This document shows, piece by piece, positions 23,877 through 31,893 of a stretch of DNA of 43,480 bases. The DNA is from Sphingorhabdus sp. EL138 (lineage in GTDB: Bacteria > Pseudomonadota > Alphaproteobacteria > Sphingomonadales > Sphingomonadaceae): contig NZ_CAMAYF010000017.1 in NCBI RefSeq assembly GCF_945862485.1, positions 1-43,480 on the forward strand, written 5' to 3'. Position numbers and translations under genes: made by a program. Position 1 is the first letter of the stretch. The number at the start of each line of letters is the position of its first letter. The notes under the pieces are model-generated. The model made no database searches and was not told where the DNA came from. It worked only from the letters and a program-made list of their open reading frames with translations.

Positions 23877-25492
23877 CCCAGAAATATGACGCCCTCATCA
23901 TCGGTGCTGGCCATAATGGCCTTGTCTGCGCCTTTTATCTCGCGCGCGCTGGCCTAAAGGTCCGCATCGTCGAGCGCCGCGATGTCGTCGGCGGCGCGGC
24001 GGTTACCGAAGAATTCCACCCCGGCTTCCGCAATTCGGTCGCTAGCTACACCGTCAGCCTGCTTCAACCGAAGGTCATTGCCGATATGAAATTGGTCGAT
24101 CATGGCTATCGCGTCATTGAACGGCCCATCTCCAATTTCCTGCCGCAAGAAGATGGCGGCTATTTGAAACTCGGTGGCGGGCTGGAACGCACGCAGGCGG
24201 AATTTGCGCGCTTTTCAAAGCATGATGCAGCGGTCCTGCCGCAATATTATGACATGTTGGAAGGCGTCGCAGACGTCCTGCGCGACCTTGCATTGCGGTC
24301 GCCGCCGAATGTCGGCGATGGCTTAAAGACCCTTATCGATGCCGCCGTACAAGGGCGCGGGCTGATGAAGCTCAACCTGTCGCAACAACGTGATGTGCTG
24401 GAACTGTTCACCAAATCGGCGCGCAGTTTCTTGGATAGCTGGTTCGAAAGCGAAGCGGTCAAGGCTGCCTTTGGATTCGACGCCGTCGTCGGCAATTATG
24501 CCAGCCCCGATACCCCCGGTAGCGCTTATGTCTTGCTGCACCATGTCTTTGGCGAAGTGAATGGCAATAAGGGCGCGTGGGGCCACAGCATTGGCGGCAT
24601 GGGTACAATTACGCAGATCATGGCTAAGGTATGCCGCGATCTGGGCGTAGACATCAGCCTAGAAGCACCCGTATCACGCGTGTTGGTGGACGGTGAAAAA
24701 GTCGCGGGCGTACGCCTTGAAAGCGGCGAAGAAATCGTCGCAGACCGCGTTATATCCAATGTTGGGCCAAAGCTGCTCTACGAACGCCTATTCGATGATG
24801 CCGACCTGAAACCCGAATTCAAACGCCGCGTAAAGGGTTTCAAGGCAGGCAGCGGCACATTCCGCATGAATGTCGCTTTGTCCGAACTGCCCAAATTCAC
24901 CTGCCTGCCCGAAGCGGGCGAGCATCATCAATCAGGCATCATCATCGCGCCGACATTGGATTATATGGACCGCGCCTTCTTGGATGCGAAGCGCGATGGC
25001 TGGTCGCAAAAGCCCATCGTCGAAATCCTTATCCCCTCCACCGTCGACGACAGCCTTGCGCCCGCAGGGCAGCATGTTGCGAGCCTGTTCTGCCAGCAAT
25101 TTGCGCCAGAACTCCCCGCCAATGCGGATGGCACGCCACGCCATTGGGATGCCGAAGAAGGCCAAGCCGCCGATGATATCATTAACACAGTGGAGGCTTA
25201 TGCCCCCGGCTTCCGCGCGTCGGTTTTGGGCCGCCAAATCCTTAGCCCCAAAGGACTGGAACGGAAATTCGGACTGGTCAGCGGTGACATCATGCACGGC
25301 AATATGAGCCTCGACCAATTATGGTCCGCGCGCCCCATTTTGGGCCATGGCGCCTATCGCGGGCCATTAAAGGGCCTGTATATGTGCGGCGCGGGTAGCC
25401 ATCCCGGCGGCGGCGTGACGGGCGCTCCAGGGCATAATTGCGCGGCAGAAGTGCTCGCCGACCGCAGCCTGTTCAAACGGATATTTGCCTAG
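23873..25492 (+). CDS. FAD/NAD(P)-dependent oxidoreductase, phytoene-dehydrogenase/PYROXD2-like
   Basis: The protein has 539 aa. The dinucleotide fold is at residues 6-37 (DALIIGAGHNGLVCAFYLARAGLKVRIVERR), followed by VVGGAAVTEEFHPGF, the hallmark of the CrtI/PYROXD2 branch. GHSIGGMGTITQIMAKVCRDLG forms the substrate-domain signature. GLYMCGAGSHPGGGVTGAPGHNCA closes the FAD site near the C-terminus. It probably desaturates or oxidises a hydrophobic substrate. The ATG overlaps the Rieske stop by 4 nt, so oxygenase and flavoprotein are made together and likely act in sequence. No carotenoid genes are nearby, which argues against a phytoene role. Confidence 0.87.
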   Translation: MTQKYDALIIGAGHNGLVCAFYLARAGLKVRIVERRDVVGGAAVTEEFHPGFRNSVASYTVSLLQPKVIADMKLVDHGYRVIERPISNFLPQEDGGYLKLGGGLERTQAEFARFSKHDAAVLPQYYDMLEGVADVLRDLALRSPPNVGDGLKTLIDAAVQGRGLMKLNLSQQRDVLELFTKSARSFLDSWFESEAVKAAFGFDAVVGNYASPDTPGSAYVLLHHVFGEVNGNKGAWGHSIGGMGTITQIMAKVCRDLGVDISLEAPVSRVLVDGEKVAGVRLESGEEIVADRVISNVGPKLLYERLFDDADLKPEFKRRVKGFKAGSGTFRMNVALSELPKFTCLPEAGEHHQSGIIIAPTLDYMDRAFLDAKRDGWSQKPIVEILIPSTVDDSLAPAGQHVASLFCQQFAPELPANADGTPRHWDAEEGQAADDIINTVEAYAPGFRASVLGRQILSPKGLERKFGLVSGDIMHGNMSLDQLWSARPILGHGAYRGPLKGLYMCGAGSHPGGGVTGAPGHNCAAEVLADRSLFKRIFA

Positions 25493-25516
25493 AGAACACA
25501 AAAACGGGAAATGAAA

Positions 25517-25567
25517 AAGCCGGACCTTTTCAGATCCGGCTTCCTCCCCCTGTCGCTTTTGGCGACA
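25517..25567. terminator. Two stem-loops between convergent genes
   Basis: AAGCCGGA (25517-25524) pairs with TCCGGCTT (25535-25542) over a 10-nt loop. TGTCGC (25551-25556) pairs with GCGACA (25562-25567). They lie 24-75 bp past the flavoprotein stop and before the end of the opposing TonB receptor gene, and may end transcription from both sides. T-runs are short. Confidence 0.55.
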
Positions 25568-25646
25568 AACTTTATGTCATGCGTTTCAGCACGAAGTTAC
25601 ACTTTTCTTACTACAAATTTTCTTTGCGAAGAAAAGTGAACAATCG

Positions 25647-28073
25647 TTAAAAATCGCGCGAGAATTTCACGCCGATCACGCGTGGCTTGATGAGGACGTC
25701 GTAAAACGCGCCGCCTGTTGGCGTTGACGCCGTGACACCCGTTCCGCAGACCGTCTCAAGACACTGGACGCCGGTGTTCACCACGCCGCGTGTATCGAAC
25801 AGATTTGTGGCAAATGCCTCAATCGCCCATGCGTCATTCTTCACGCCAACGGAGAAGTCAGCGGTGGTATACGCATCCAGATTGCCCTTGATGGCATTTT
25901 GCGCGGGCCGCAAATCGCTCCGGCGGCTGCCGGTGTGATTGGCCGCAAACTGCACATGACCATCCCAATCAGCGACGGGGAATTCATAACGTGCAATCGC
26001 ATTGCCCTTAACCTTGGCAGTCACAGGCAAGCGCGATCCGGAGTCCGCCAGCAAGGAATTGCCAGCGGTCGTGCAATCAAAAGTTGCATTGGCAATAGCG
26101 CAGAAGTCGCGGCGGATGGACGCGTCATTGTAGCTAAAGCCAGCGTTCAGGCTGAAGCCGCCAGCACGGTATCCCGCGTCCATTTCGAGACCGCGAATGC
26201 GGGCAACGCCGGCATTACGGATTTCGGTCAGGCCGTTCGCACCCAAGAAGGAAAGCTGGATATTATTCCAATCTTCCTGGAACACAGCGCCATTCCAACG
26301 GAAAGCACCGAAGGTGGTTTTCCAGCCCAATTCATAATTGTCGAGCTTGTCCGAACCATAAGGCGGCAAGGTACCGCGACGGTTGATCCCGCCGGGACGG
26401 AAACCGCGCGACCATGTGGTATAAAGCAAGACATCGTCATTGACTTTGTACGTTGCGTTCATTTTGTGGATGAAGCCCGTGTCCGACGTCGATTTGTCGA
26501 CATTGGTGCAAGGGCTGCCATCGACAAGAATGGGCACAGGCGTTCCCGCCGGATTGGCGCGCCGCGTTGTGCCATTGGTGTTGAGGCAAGCCGCTTCGCC
26601 CGTGCGGCTGGAATAGCCGGAAGAAAATCCGAAGAAGCCCTGCAACGAGTTGTCGAACTTATAATAACGCAAGCCACCGGTCAGCGAGAGCTTCTCAGTC
26701 AAATCATAGGTCAATTCACCGAACGCCGCATAATCGCGGTCAACCCGCTCCTGCTTGGTTAACCAGATGTTGCTGTCGGTGCCCTTCACAGTGATGGCAT
26801 CGGCAATTTTGTCGATGATGTAATTTTGTTCAATATTGTGCGACTGGCGTTGCGCAAACACACCGCCGATGAACCGCAAGGGCGCGTCGGCTGGGCTTGC
26901 GACCCGCAATTCACCGAAGCTTTTCTTATAACGGTCAATGCCTTGAATATACTGGTTCGGGTTCACAAGAGCCCCGGCATTGTCGTAAAAATAGTTGCCG
27001 TAACCAGACAAAGCGTCATAAAAATACGCATAATCGGAATAATCCGACTGCGTTTCGGTCTTGCGGCGCAAATGGCCGCCCGTGGCGGTCACGTCCCAAT
27101 TACCGATTTTCCCTTCCACCGTCAGCGCCGCCTGAATCCATTTATCACGGCTGCCTTCTGGGTTATATTGAACGGTCTGCAGCTCCTTCTTGGTCTGTCC
27201 CGATCGTTCTTGAGAATAGCTACCTTGCGTATTCTGAACCTGTCCCATCACGGTTGGCTTGATGGTCCAATTGTCGTCAAGGTCAATACCTAGCGCCAAA
27301 CGCGCGCCGTAGGTTTCGGCGTCATTATAGTTTTTCTCAACCAACGCGGCGTTGCTCTGCCTGATGCCGGACGAGGCATATCTCCGGCTACCCGCAATAT
27401 TGTCGATATAGCCGGCATCGTCACGATACCAACCAACCAGACGCGCTGCCGCACCTTCTGCGATCGGCACGTTGACAAAGCCTTCGTAAATCGAACCGAA
27501 ATCGCCATGCGCAACATTGTTGAGCTCAACGCCAGCATTTCCGTAGAGGCCAGAAGGATCGGGCGCGTTTGTGACGAGCTTCAACGTACCGGCCATCGAA
27601 CTTGCGCCATATAATGTGCCCTGCGGTCCGGCGAGTGCCTCAACACGTGCAAGGTCATAGGCATGCAGATCTAATGCACCTTGAATGGTCGTGATCGGCA
27701 TTTCGTCGAGATAAGTGCCAACCGTGGGCAGCGAAGCCGAGTGGTTCGCGTTTTCGCCCGAGGCCACGCCACGGAAATATACTTGCGCGAAACCGGGTCC
27801 GCCTTGCTGTATGGTCACTGATGGCAAGAATTTCACAACATCTTGCAATTCACTGACCTGCAATTGGTCGAGCTTTTCATTGCCGATGGCGTTGATCGCG
27901 ATGGGCACGTCCTGCAAATTCTGTTCGCGCTTTTGCGCGGTCACGACGATGACGTTGCTGTCTGTGTCTGCGGCGTCCTGCGCCATTGCAGGAACGGCAA
28001 CGCCAAAAGCAGTTGATGTCAGCAAAGCGGCCATGGCCGTCCGGACCTTGGTCCGATGATGTAGTTTACGCAC
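25647..28073 (-). CDS. TonB-dependent outer-membrane receptor
   Basis: The protein has 808 aa. A signal peptide (RTAMAALLTSTAFGVAVPAMAQ) is followed by a TonB-box-like SNVIVVTAQKREQ, then the plug domain (LQDVPIAINAIG, FLPSVTIQQGG, VEALAGPQGTLYGASSMAGTLKLVTN). The large beta barrel ends in the terminal VIGVKFSRDF. It belongs to the abundant sphingomonad receptor type that takes up complex organic substrates. The GTG start at 28073 is chosen for the AAAGGGGG 5 nt upstream; a TTG at 28103 is an alternative. It sits downstream of the XdhC operon on the same strand, so the substrate might be that of the molybdenum hydroxylase, but this is speculative. Confidence 0.9.
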   Translation of the reverse strand: MRKLHHRTKVRTAMAALLTSTAFGVAVPAMAQDAADTDSNVIVVTAQKREQNLQDVPIAINAIGNEKLDQLQVSELQDVVKFLPSVTIQQGGPGFAQVYFRGVASGENANHSASLPTVGTYLDEMPITTIQGALDLHAYDLARVEALAGPQGTLYGASSMAGTLKLVTNAPDPSGLYGNAGVELNNVAHGDFGSIYEGFVNVPIAEGAAARLVGWYRDDAGYIDNIAGSRRYASSGIRQSNAALVEKNYNDAETYGARLALGIDLDDNWTIKPTVMGQVQNTQGSYSQERSGQTKKELQTVQYNPEGSRDKWIQAALTVEGKIGNWDVTATGGHLRRKTETQSDYSDYAYFYDALSGYGNYFYDNAGALVNPNQYIQGIDRYKKSFGELRVASPADAPLRFIGGVFAQRQSHNIEQNYIIDKIADAITVKGTDSNIWLTKQERVDRDYAAFGELTYDLTEKLSLTGGLRYYKFDNSLQGFFGFSSGYSSRTGEAACLNTNGTTRRANPAGTPVPILVDGSPCTNVDKSTSDTGFIHKMNATYKVNDDVLLYTTWSRGFRPGGINRRGTLPPYGSDKLDNYELGWKTTFGAFRWNGAVFQEDWNNIQLSFLGANGLTEIRNAGVARIRGLEMDAGYRAGGFSLNAGFSYNDASIRRDFCAIANATFDCTTAGNSLLADSGSRLPVTAKVKGNAIARYEFPVADWDGHVQFAANHTGSRRSDLRPAQNAIKGNLDAYTTADFSVGVKNDAWAIEAFATNLFDTRGVVNTGVQCLETVCGTGVTASTPTGGAFYDVLIKPRVIGVKFSRDF

Positions 28074-28193
28074 AATTACCCCCTTTTGGTTAATCTGATA
28101 CAAATAGGCTCCTAAATGCGCGGGCCCGCAATATATTTTCGCCTAAACATCTATTTGCACGTCACTTTACCGCATGGTGTTGCAATGCAGCCA

Positions 28194-29813
28194 CTATAAT
28201 CTGGTCGCGGGATAGATTTCCCAAAGCGGCCCCAGCGCGCGCTTCAGCGGCTCCAAATGCGCCGCATAGGGCTTCCATTGATCGACGCCGTCACGGTTGA
28301 TGGGGCGGCGAACTTGCTCGCTGGACGCGGTCCGCACGGCGCGTGTGTTTTGATGGAAATTCAAACAATTATCTTCAAATAGAAGATCCAGAAAATCCAA
28401 AAGTCCCCGAATTTCGCGTTCCGGATTTTCCAATAATTCTTCATGAATGACGCGGTAGACATATCCCGGTGCAACGGCATCGACATGCGTCATCAACCGC
28501 ACATAATCGGCATAATATTGCCCCATATGGGCCAGGTCATAGCTGAACGCCTGCCCCTTGGCGAAATGCTGCCGATAATTGGAAAAACAGCAATCGAGCG
28601 GATGCCGCCGGGCATCGATGATTTTCGCATGGGGCAAGATGAGGCGGATGAACGCGACATAATTCCAGTTGTTGGGCAGCTTATCAATGAAGAACGGCTT
28701 GATGGTTTTACGCTGGATGCGTGTGCGTTCGATAAACTCCGCGCCCAGCCTTTCAGCGTCCTGCGCGCTGAGACCGCAAAGCGCATCAATCCAATCGGTG
28801 TCGCGCCCCTCTCGCCCCTCGCGCAGCGCCATTGCCGGAATATCGGGTAATTCCATCGTACCTTCGACCATCGAATGGCTGGCAAGGATTTGCTCAATCA
28901 GCGTTGAACCCGCGCGCGGCATGCCAATGATGAAAATCGGGTCGGGCGCATCATGCCCCTGCCCAATGCGGGCATCCCAAAATGCGGCCGTGCATTGCGT
29001 AATGATCCTATCGACCTGATTACGCACCGCCTGCGGATCATACTGAAGCTCGGCACTGCGCAACGCATTCGCTTTGGCATAATGCGCGAAGGCCGCGTCA
29101 TGGTCGGCGCGCTCCTCCATCGCCTTGCCCAATGCAAAATGGAGATGGTAGCTATCCTCCGTACCGAGGCTGTCCGCCGTCAAAGCCGCCTCCATTGCCG
29201 CAACGTCATCGTCTGAGAAGCTGACTGTCTTTAAATTGGCGAGGCTCCACCAAACCTCACCCAAGGTCGGTTCCACCGCTAGAGCGCGGCGATAAGCGGC
29301 AATGCTTTCCTCCTGATTGCCAACGGTCTTGAGCATATGGCCATAGCTCATCCATAATTTGGCATGGTCGGGGAAACGCGCGGTCAGTTCCTGATACAGC
29401 GCAATTGCCTCATCATAGCCGCCAATCCGGCCAAGCGCTGCGGCCTTCAGATTTTGCTGCACTGGGTTGTCGCCCTCTTCCGCCAAAACGGCGTTGAGAT
29501 GCTCCAGCGCCTCTGGAAAGCGGTTTTGTTTATAGAGCACCGTTGCCAGATTGGCCCGCGCGGCGCCAAAGTCCGGCGTCAGTTCCAAGGCGCGGCGCAA
29601 CAACGCCTCGCTATCTTTCAACCGGCCAACGCGCGCGGCCAGTTCGGCCATCATGCGGATCGCGGCCACATCCGTTGGTGCATCGCGCAAATGGCTGCGC
29701 AATAACGGCTCTGCATCTTCCAACCGGTTTTCCGACAAAGCCACAGCCGCAGCCATGAGGTTGGGGTTGCGCAAGGCGGCTTCAATCGCGGGACGAGCGG
29801 ACGGCTGGTTCAT
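28194..29813 (-). CDS. TPR-repeat sulfotransferase
   Basis: The protein has 539 aa. Residues 1 to about 270 are tetratricopeptide repeats (AEPLLRSHLRDAPTDVAAIRMMAELAARVGR, SEALLRRALELTPDFGAARANLA, ALYQELTARFPDHAKLWMSYG). The C-terminal part is a PAPS-dependent sulfotransferase: 5'-phosphosulfate loop FIIGMPRAGSTLIEQIL near residues 292-308, then DKLPNNWNYVAFIRLILPHAKIIDARRHPLDCCFSNY with the 3'-phosphate-binding RxxPxD-type motif. It would sulfate a protein, glycan or small molecule. Its ATG overlaps the stop of the MocA-like gene by 4 nt, which places it in a cofactor-maturation operon, an unusual address. Confidence 0.88.
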   Translation of the reverse strand: MNQPSARPAIEAALRNPNLMAAAVALSENRLEDAEPLLRSHLRDAPTDVAAIRMMAELAARVGRLKDSEALLRRALELTPDFGAARANLATVLYKQNRFPEALEHLNAVLAEEGDNPVQQNLKAAALGRIGGYDEAIALYQELTARFPDHAKLWMSYGHMLKTVGNQEESIAAYRRALAVEPTLGEVWWSLANLKTVSFSDDDVAAMEAALTADSLGTEDSYHLHFALGKAMEERADHDAAFAHYAKANALRSAELQYDPQAVRNQVDRIITQCTAAFWDARIGQGHDAPDPIFIIGMPRAGSTLIEQILASHSMVEGTMELPDIPAMALREGREGRDTDWIDALCGLSAQDAERLGAEFIERTRIQRKTIKPFFIDKLPNNWNYVAFIRLILPHAKIIDARRHPLDCCFSNYRQHFAKGQAFSYDLAHMGQYYADYVRLMTHVDAVAPGYVYRVIHEELLENPEREIRGLLDFLDLLFEDNCLNFHQNTRAVRTASSEQVRRPINRDGVDQWKPYAAHLEPLKRALGPLWEIYPATRL

Positions 29814-30403
29814 ATGCTGTGGTCTAAGCCAAGCGGCGGCGATTTTGAAGCGGCCAAATCATATGGCGTGTCTATGTCGCGCAAACTGCCGAAGGGCGCG
29901 GCCAAACTGCGGGCCTGTGACAAGATGTGCCGTGCCCCCGCATCGCCCTGTGTTGCCAAGAGCAAAGGCCAAGTGGCGCGCGGGAAAATAGCGGGCGGCA
30001 TGGCTTGGGCGCCATCCGATGACGCGATGATACCGCCATCGCACGCCGCGATCAGCGCGCGGATATGCGCTGCATCAATGAACGGCATATCGGCCAGCGC
30101 AATCAGCAATGCTTGCGCCTTGGTCTTGGCCGCCGCCGCAACCGCGAGATGTAACGAAGCGGATAGGCCTAGGTCAGCATTTGAATTTTCAACGAGTGTA
30201 TAACCCAAGTCCGCATAATGCAGTGCAATGGCGGCTTTGGGCTGACACACCGCGAAATGCGCTGCGGCCGGAATGCCAAGCAAGACCCGCGCGGCTCGCA
30301 CACCCAGCGGCGCACCTTCCAAATCCGCCATCAACTTATCCGAACCAAAACGCCGCGCATGTCCGGCGGCAAGGATTACAATTGCGACCTGTTCGGCCTC
30401 CAT
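29810..30403 (-). CDS. MocA-like molybdenum cofactor cytidylyltransferase
   Basis: The protein has 197 aa. The N-terminal nucleotide-binding motif is VILAAGHARRFGSDKLM (about residues 8-24). ALADMPFIDAAHIRAL follows mid-protein, and the tail has GDAGARHIL...DIDTPYDL. This is the NTP-transferase MobA-like family of Moco modification enzymes; the MocA branch joins CMP to molybdopterin to give MCD, the cofactor of xanthine-dehydrogenase-type hydroxylases. It lies directly after xdhC (TAATG overlap) and opposite an IorAB-type molybdenum hydroxylase that needs MCD, which supports the MocA over the MobA assignment. Confidence 0.82.
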   Translation of the reverse strand: MEAEQVAIVILAAGHARRFGSDKLMADLEGAPLGVRAARVLLGIPAAAHFAVCQPKAAIALHYADLGYTLVENSNADLGLSASLHLAVAAAAKTKAQALLIALADMPFIDAAHIRALIAACDGGIIASSDGAQAMPPAIFPRATWPLLLATQGDAGARHILSQARSLAAPFGSLRDIDTPYDLAASKSPPLGLDHSI

Positions 30404-31341
30404 TAGCGCAGGCCCAGATTGAACGCGCGGATCATCCCGCCCGCAATCGACAGTGCGATTTCCGGTGCGCTGATCGCATTAATCGCAACGCCCGCTGGCC
30501 CCTCTATCCGCGCGCATTGTTCCGCGCTGACCCCCGCCGCAGACAGCCGCGACAGCCGCGCCTGATGTGACCGGACCGAACCCAAGGCCGCCACATAGGC
30601 CGCGGGGCTCGCCAATGCGGCAATCAACGCCGGATCATCAATTTTGGGATCATGGCTTAAGGTCACTATGGCGCTGCGACTATCGGGCGCAAAGGCCTGC
30701 ACCGCATCATCGGGCCAACGATCATCCAAGCGGACATTGGGAAAACGATCCGCTGTCAAAAACCGCCCGCGCGGGTCGCATAAGGTCACATCAATGCCTT
30801 GTGACACCGCAATTGCCGATAATGCCGCCGCAATCTCCACTGCGCCAACAATCAACAAGCGGCGGGGCGGGTAATAGACATTTACAAAGCCATCTGCCTG
30901 CGCGTCGTCCGATGCTATACTGCGGCCCGTGGCAAGGTCCGTCACGACGGACACTGTGGCCCCATTGCCCCGCGCGTTGACGATGTCGGCAAATAGGCTT
31001 TCGGGAAAACCTAGCTCCGACACCGGCTGCAATAGCACGACAATATCGCCGCCACAGGGCAGGCCAACGTCCCATGCGGCATCATCGGCCACGCCGTACC
31101 GCCTGAGCACCGCTGGCGCGCCAGCCAGCACCATCTGCGCGCGTTCCAGAACATCGGCCTCGACACAGCCGCCCGACACCGAACCTACAAACCGCCCATC
31201 GGCATGAACCAGCATGTGCGTGCCCGTCGGACATGGCGCAGATTTCCAAGTTTCGACCACCGTCGCAATCGCCATCGGCGCGCCCGCCCAATCACGCGCG
31301 GCGGCAAGGATACGATCATGATTGGCACTGCCTGTTTTCAT
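30403..31341 (-). CDS. XdhC/CoxI-family Moco maturation chaperone
   Basis: The protein has 312 aa. The N-terminal XdhC_CoxI domain has PMAIATVVETWKSAPCPTGTHMLVHADGRFVGSVSGGCVEADV. The C-terminal Rossmann-like domain has RRLLIVGAVEIAAALSAIAVSQGIDVTLCDPRGRF and ends with GVAINAISAPEIALSIAGGMI. Proteins of this family bind Mo cofactor, help sulfuration and deliver it to the apo-hydroxylase. The Rossmann loop reads GAVEIA instead of GAGHIA. It is divergent from the iorA-like gene across about 70 bp, fitting a maturation role for that enzyme. Confidence 0.88.
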   Translation of the reverse strand: MKTGSANHDRILAAARDWAGAPMAIATVVETWKSAPCPTGTHMLVHADGRFVGSVSGGCVEADVLERAQMVLAGAPAVLRRYGVADDAAWDVGLPCGGDIVVLLQPVSELGFPESLFADIVNARGNGATVSVVTDLATGRSIASDDAQADGFVNVYYPPRRLLIVGAVEIAAALSAIAVSQGIDVTLCDPRGRFLTADRFPNVRLDDRWPDDAVQAFAPDSRSAIVTLSHDPKIDDPALIAALASPAAYVAALGSVRSHQARLSRLSAAGVSAEQCARIEGPAGVAINAISAPEIALSIAGGMIRAFNLGLR

Positions 31342-31410
31342 GGCTACCCGCTAGCAAAGTGACCGAAGCGTTGCTATATGAAACGCGATATCGGTCGGGA
31401 GCTTCATCAC

Positions 31411-31893
31411 ATGGCAATAGAAACGTCAATCAACGGCAAAGCAGTGGCTCTGTCCGCTGAGCCGGATACGCCCTTATTATGGGTCATCCGCGAAGAACTT
31501 GGCCTGACTGGTACAAAATTTGGTTGCGGCATCGCCGCGTGCGGAGCGTGCACTGTCCATGTGAACGGCGAACCTACCCGTTCGTGCAGCGTGCCGGTTA
31601 GCGAAGTAGCTGGCAAATCGATTACCACGATTGAAGGGCTAAAATCCGCCGATGGCACGCTGCATGCGGTGCAAAAGGCTTGGATAGCGGCGCAAGTGCC
31701 GCAATGCGGTTATTGCCAGTCCGGACAAATTATGGCCGCCGTGGCGCTCATCGAAAAAACCGGTCGCCCCAGCGATGCCCAAATTGACGCGGCGATGACG
31801 AACCTCTGCCGCTGCGGCACCTATCCGCGTATTCGCAAGGCCATTCGCGCCGCCACCGGGCAGGCCGCCCAAGCCGTAGAGGGAGCCGTCTGA
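31411..31893 (+). CDS. Molybdenum hydroxylase small subunit, two [2Fe-2S] (IorA-like)
   Basis: The protein has 160 aa. The plant-ferredoxin-type cluster ligands are C39, C44, C47 and C59 ([16 protein letters not shown]...C). The second cluster has C99, C102, C133 and C135 (QCGYCQSGQ and [13 protein letters not shown]). This is the small subunit of xanthine-dehydrogenase-family hydroxylases of the isoquinoline 1-oxidoreductase type, carrying electrons from the Mo site. Start ATG 31411 is used with CGGGAG upstream; the frame opens at 31378. Its stop overlaps the start of the large subunit (TGATG). Confidence 0.9.
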   Translation: MAIETSINGKAVALSAEPDTPLLWVIREELGLTGTKFGCGIAACGACTVHVNGEPTRSCSVPVSEVAGKSITTIEGLKSADGTLHAVQKAWIAAQVPQCGYCQSGQIMAAVALIEKTGRPSDAQIDAAMTNLCRCGTYPRIRKAIRAATGQAAQAVEGAV

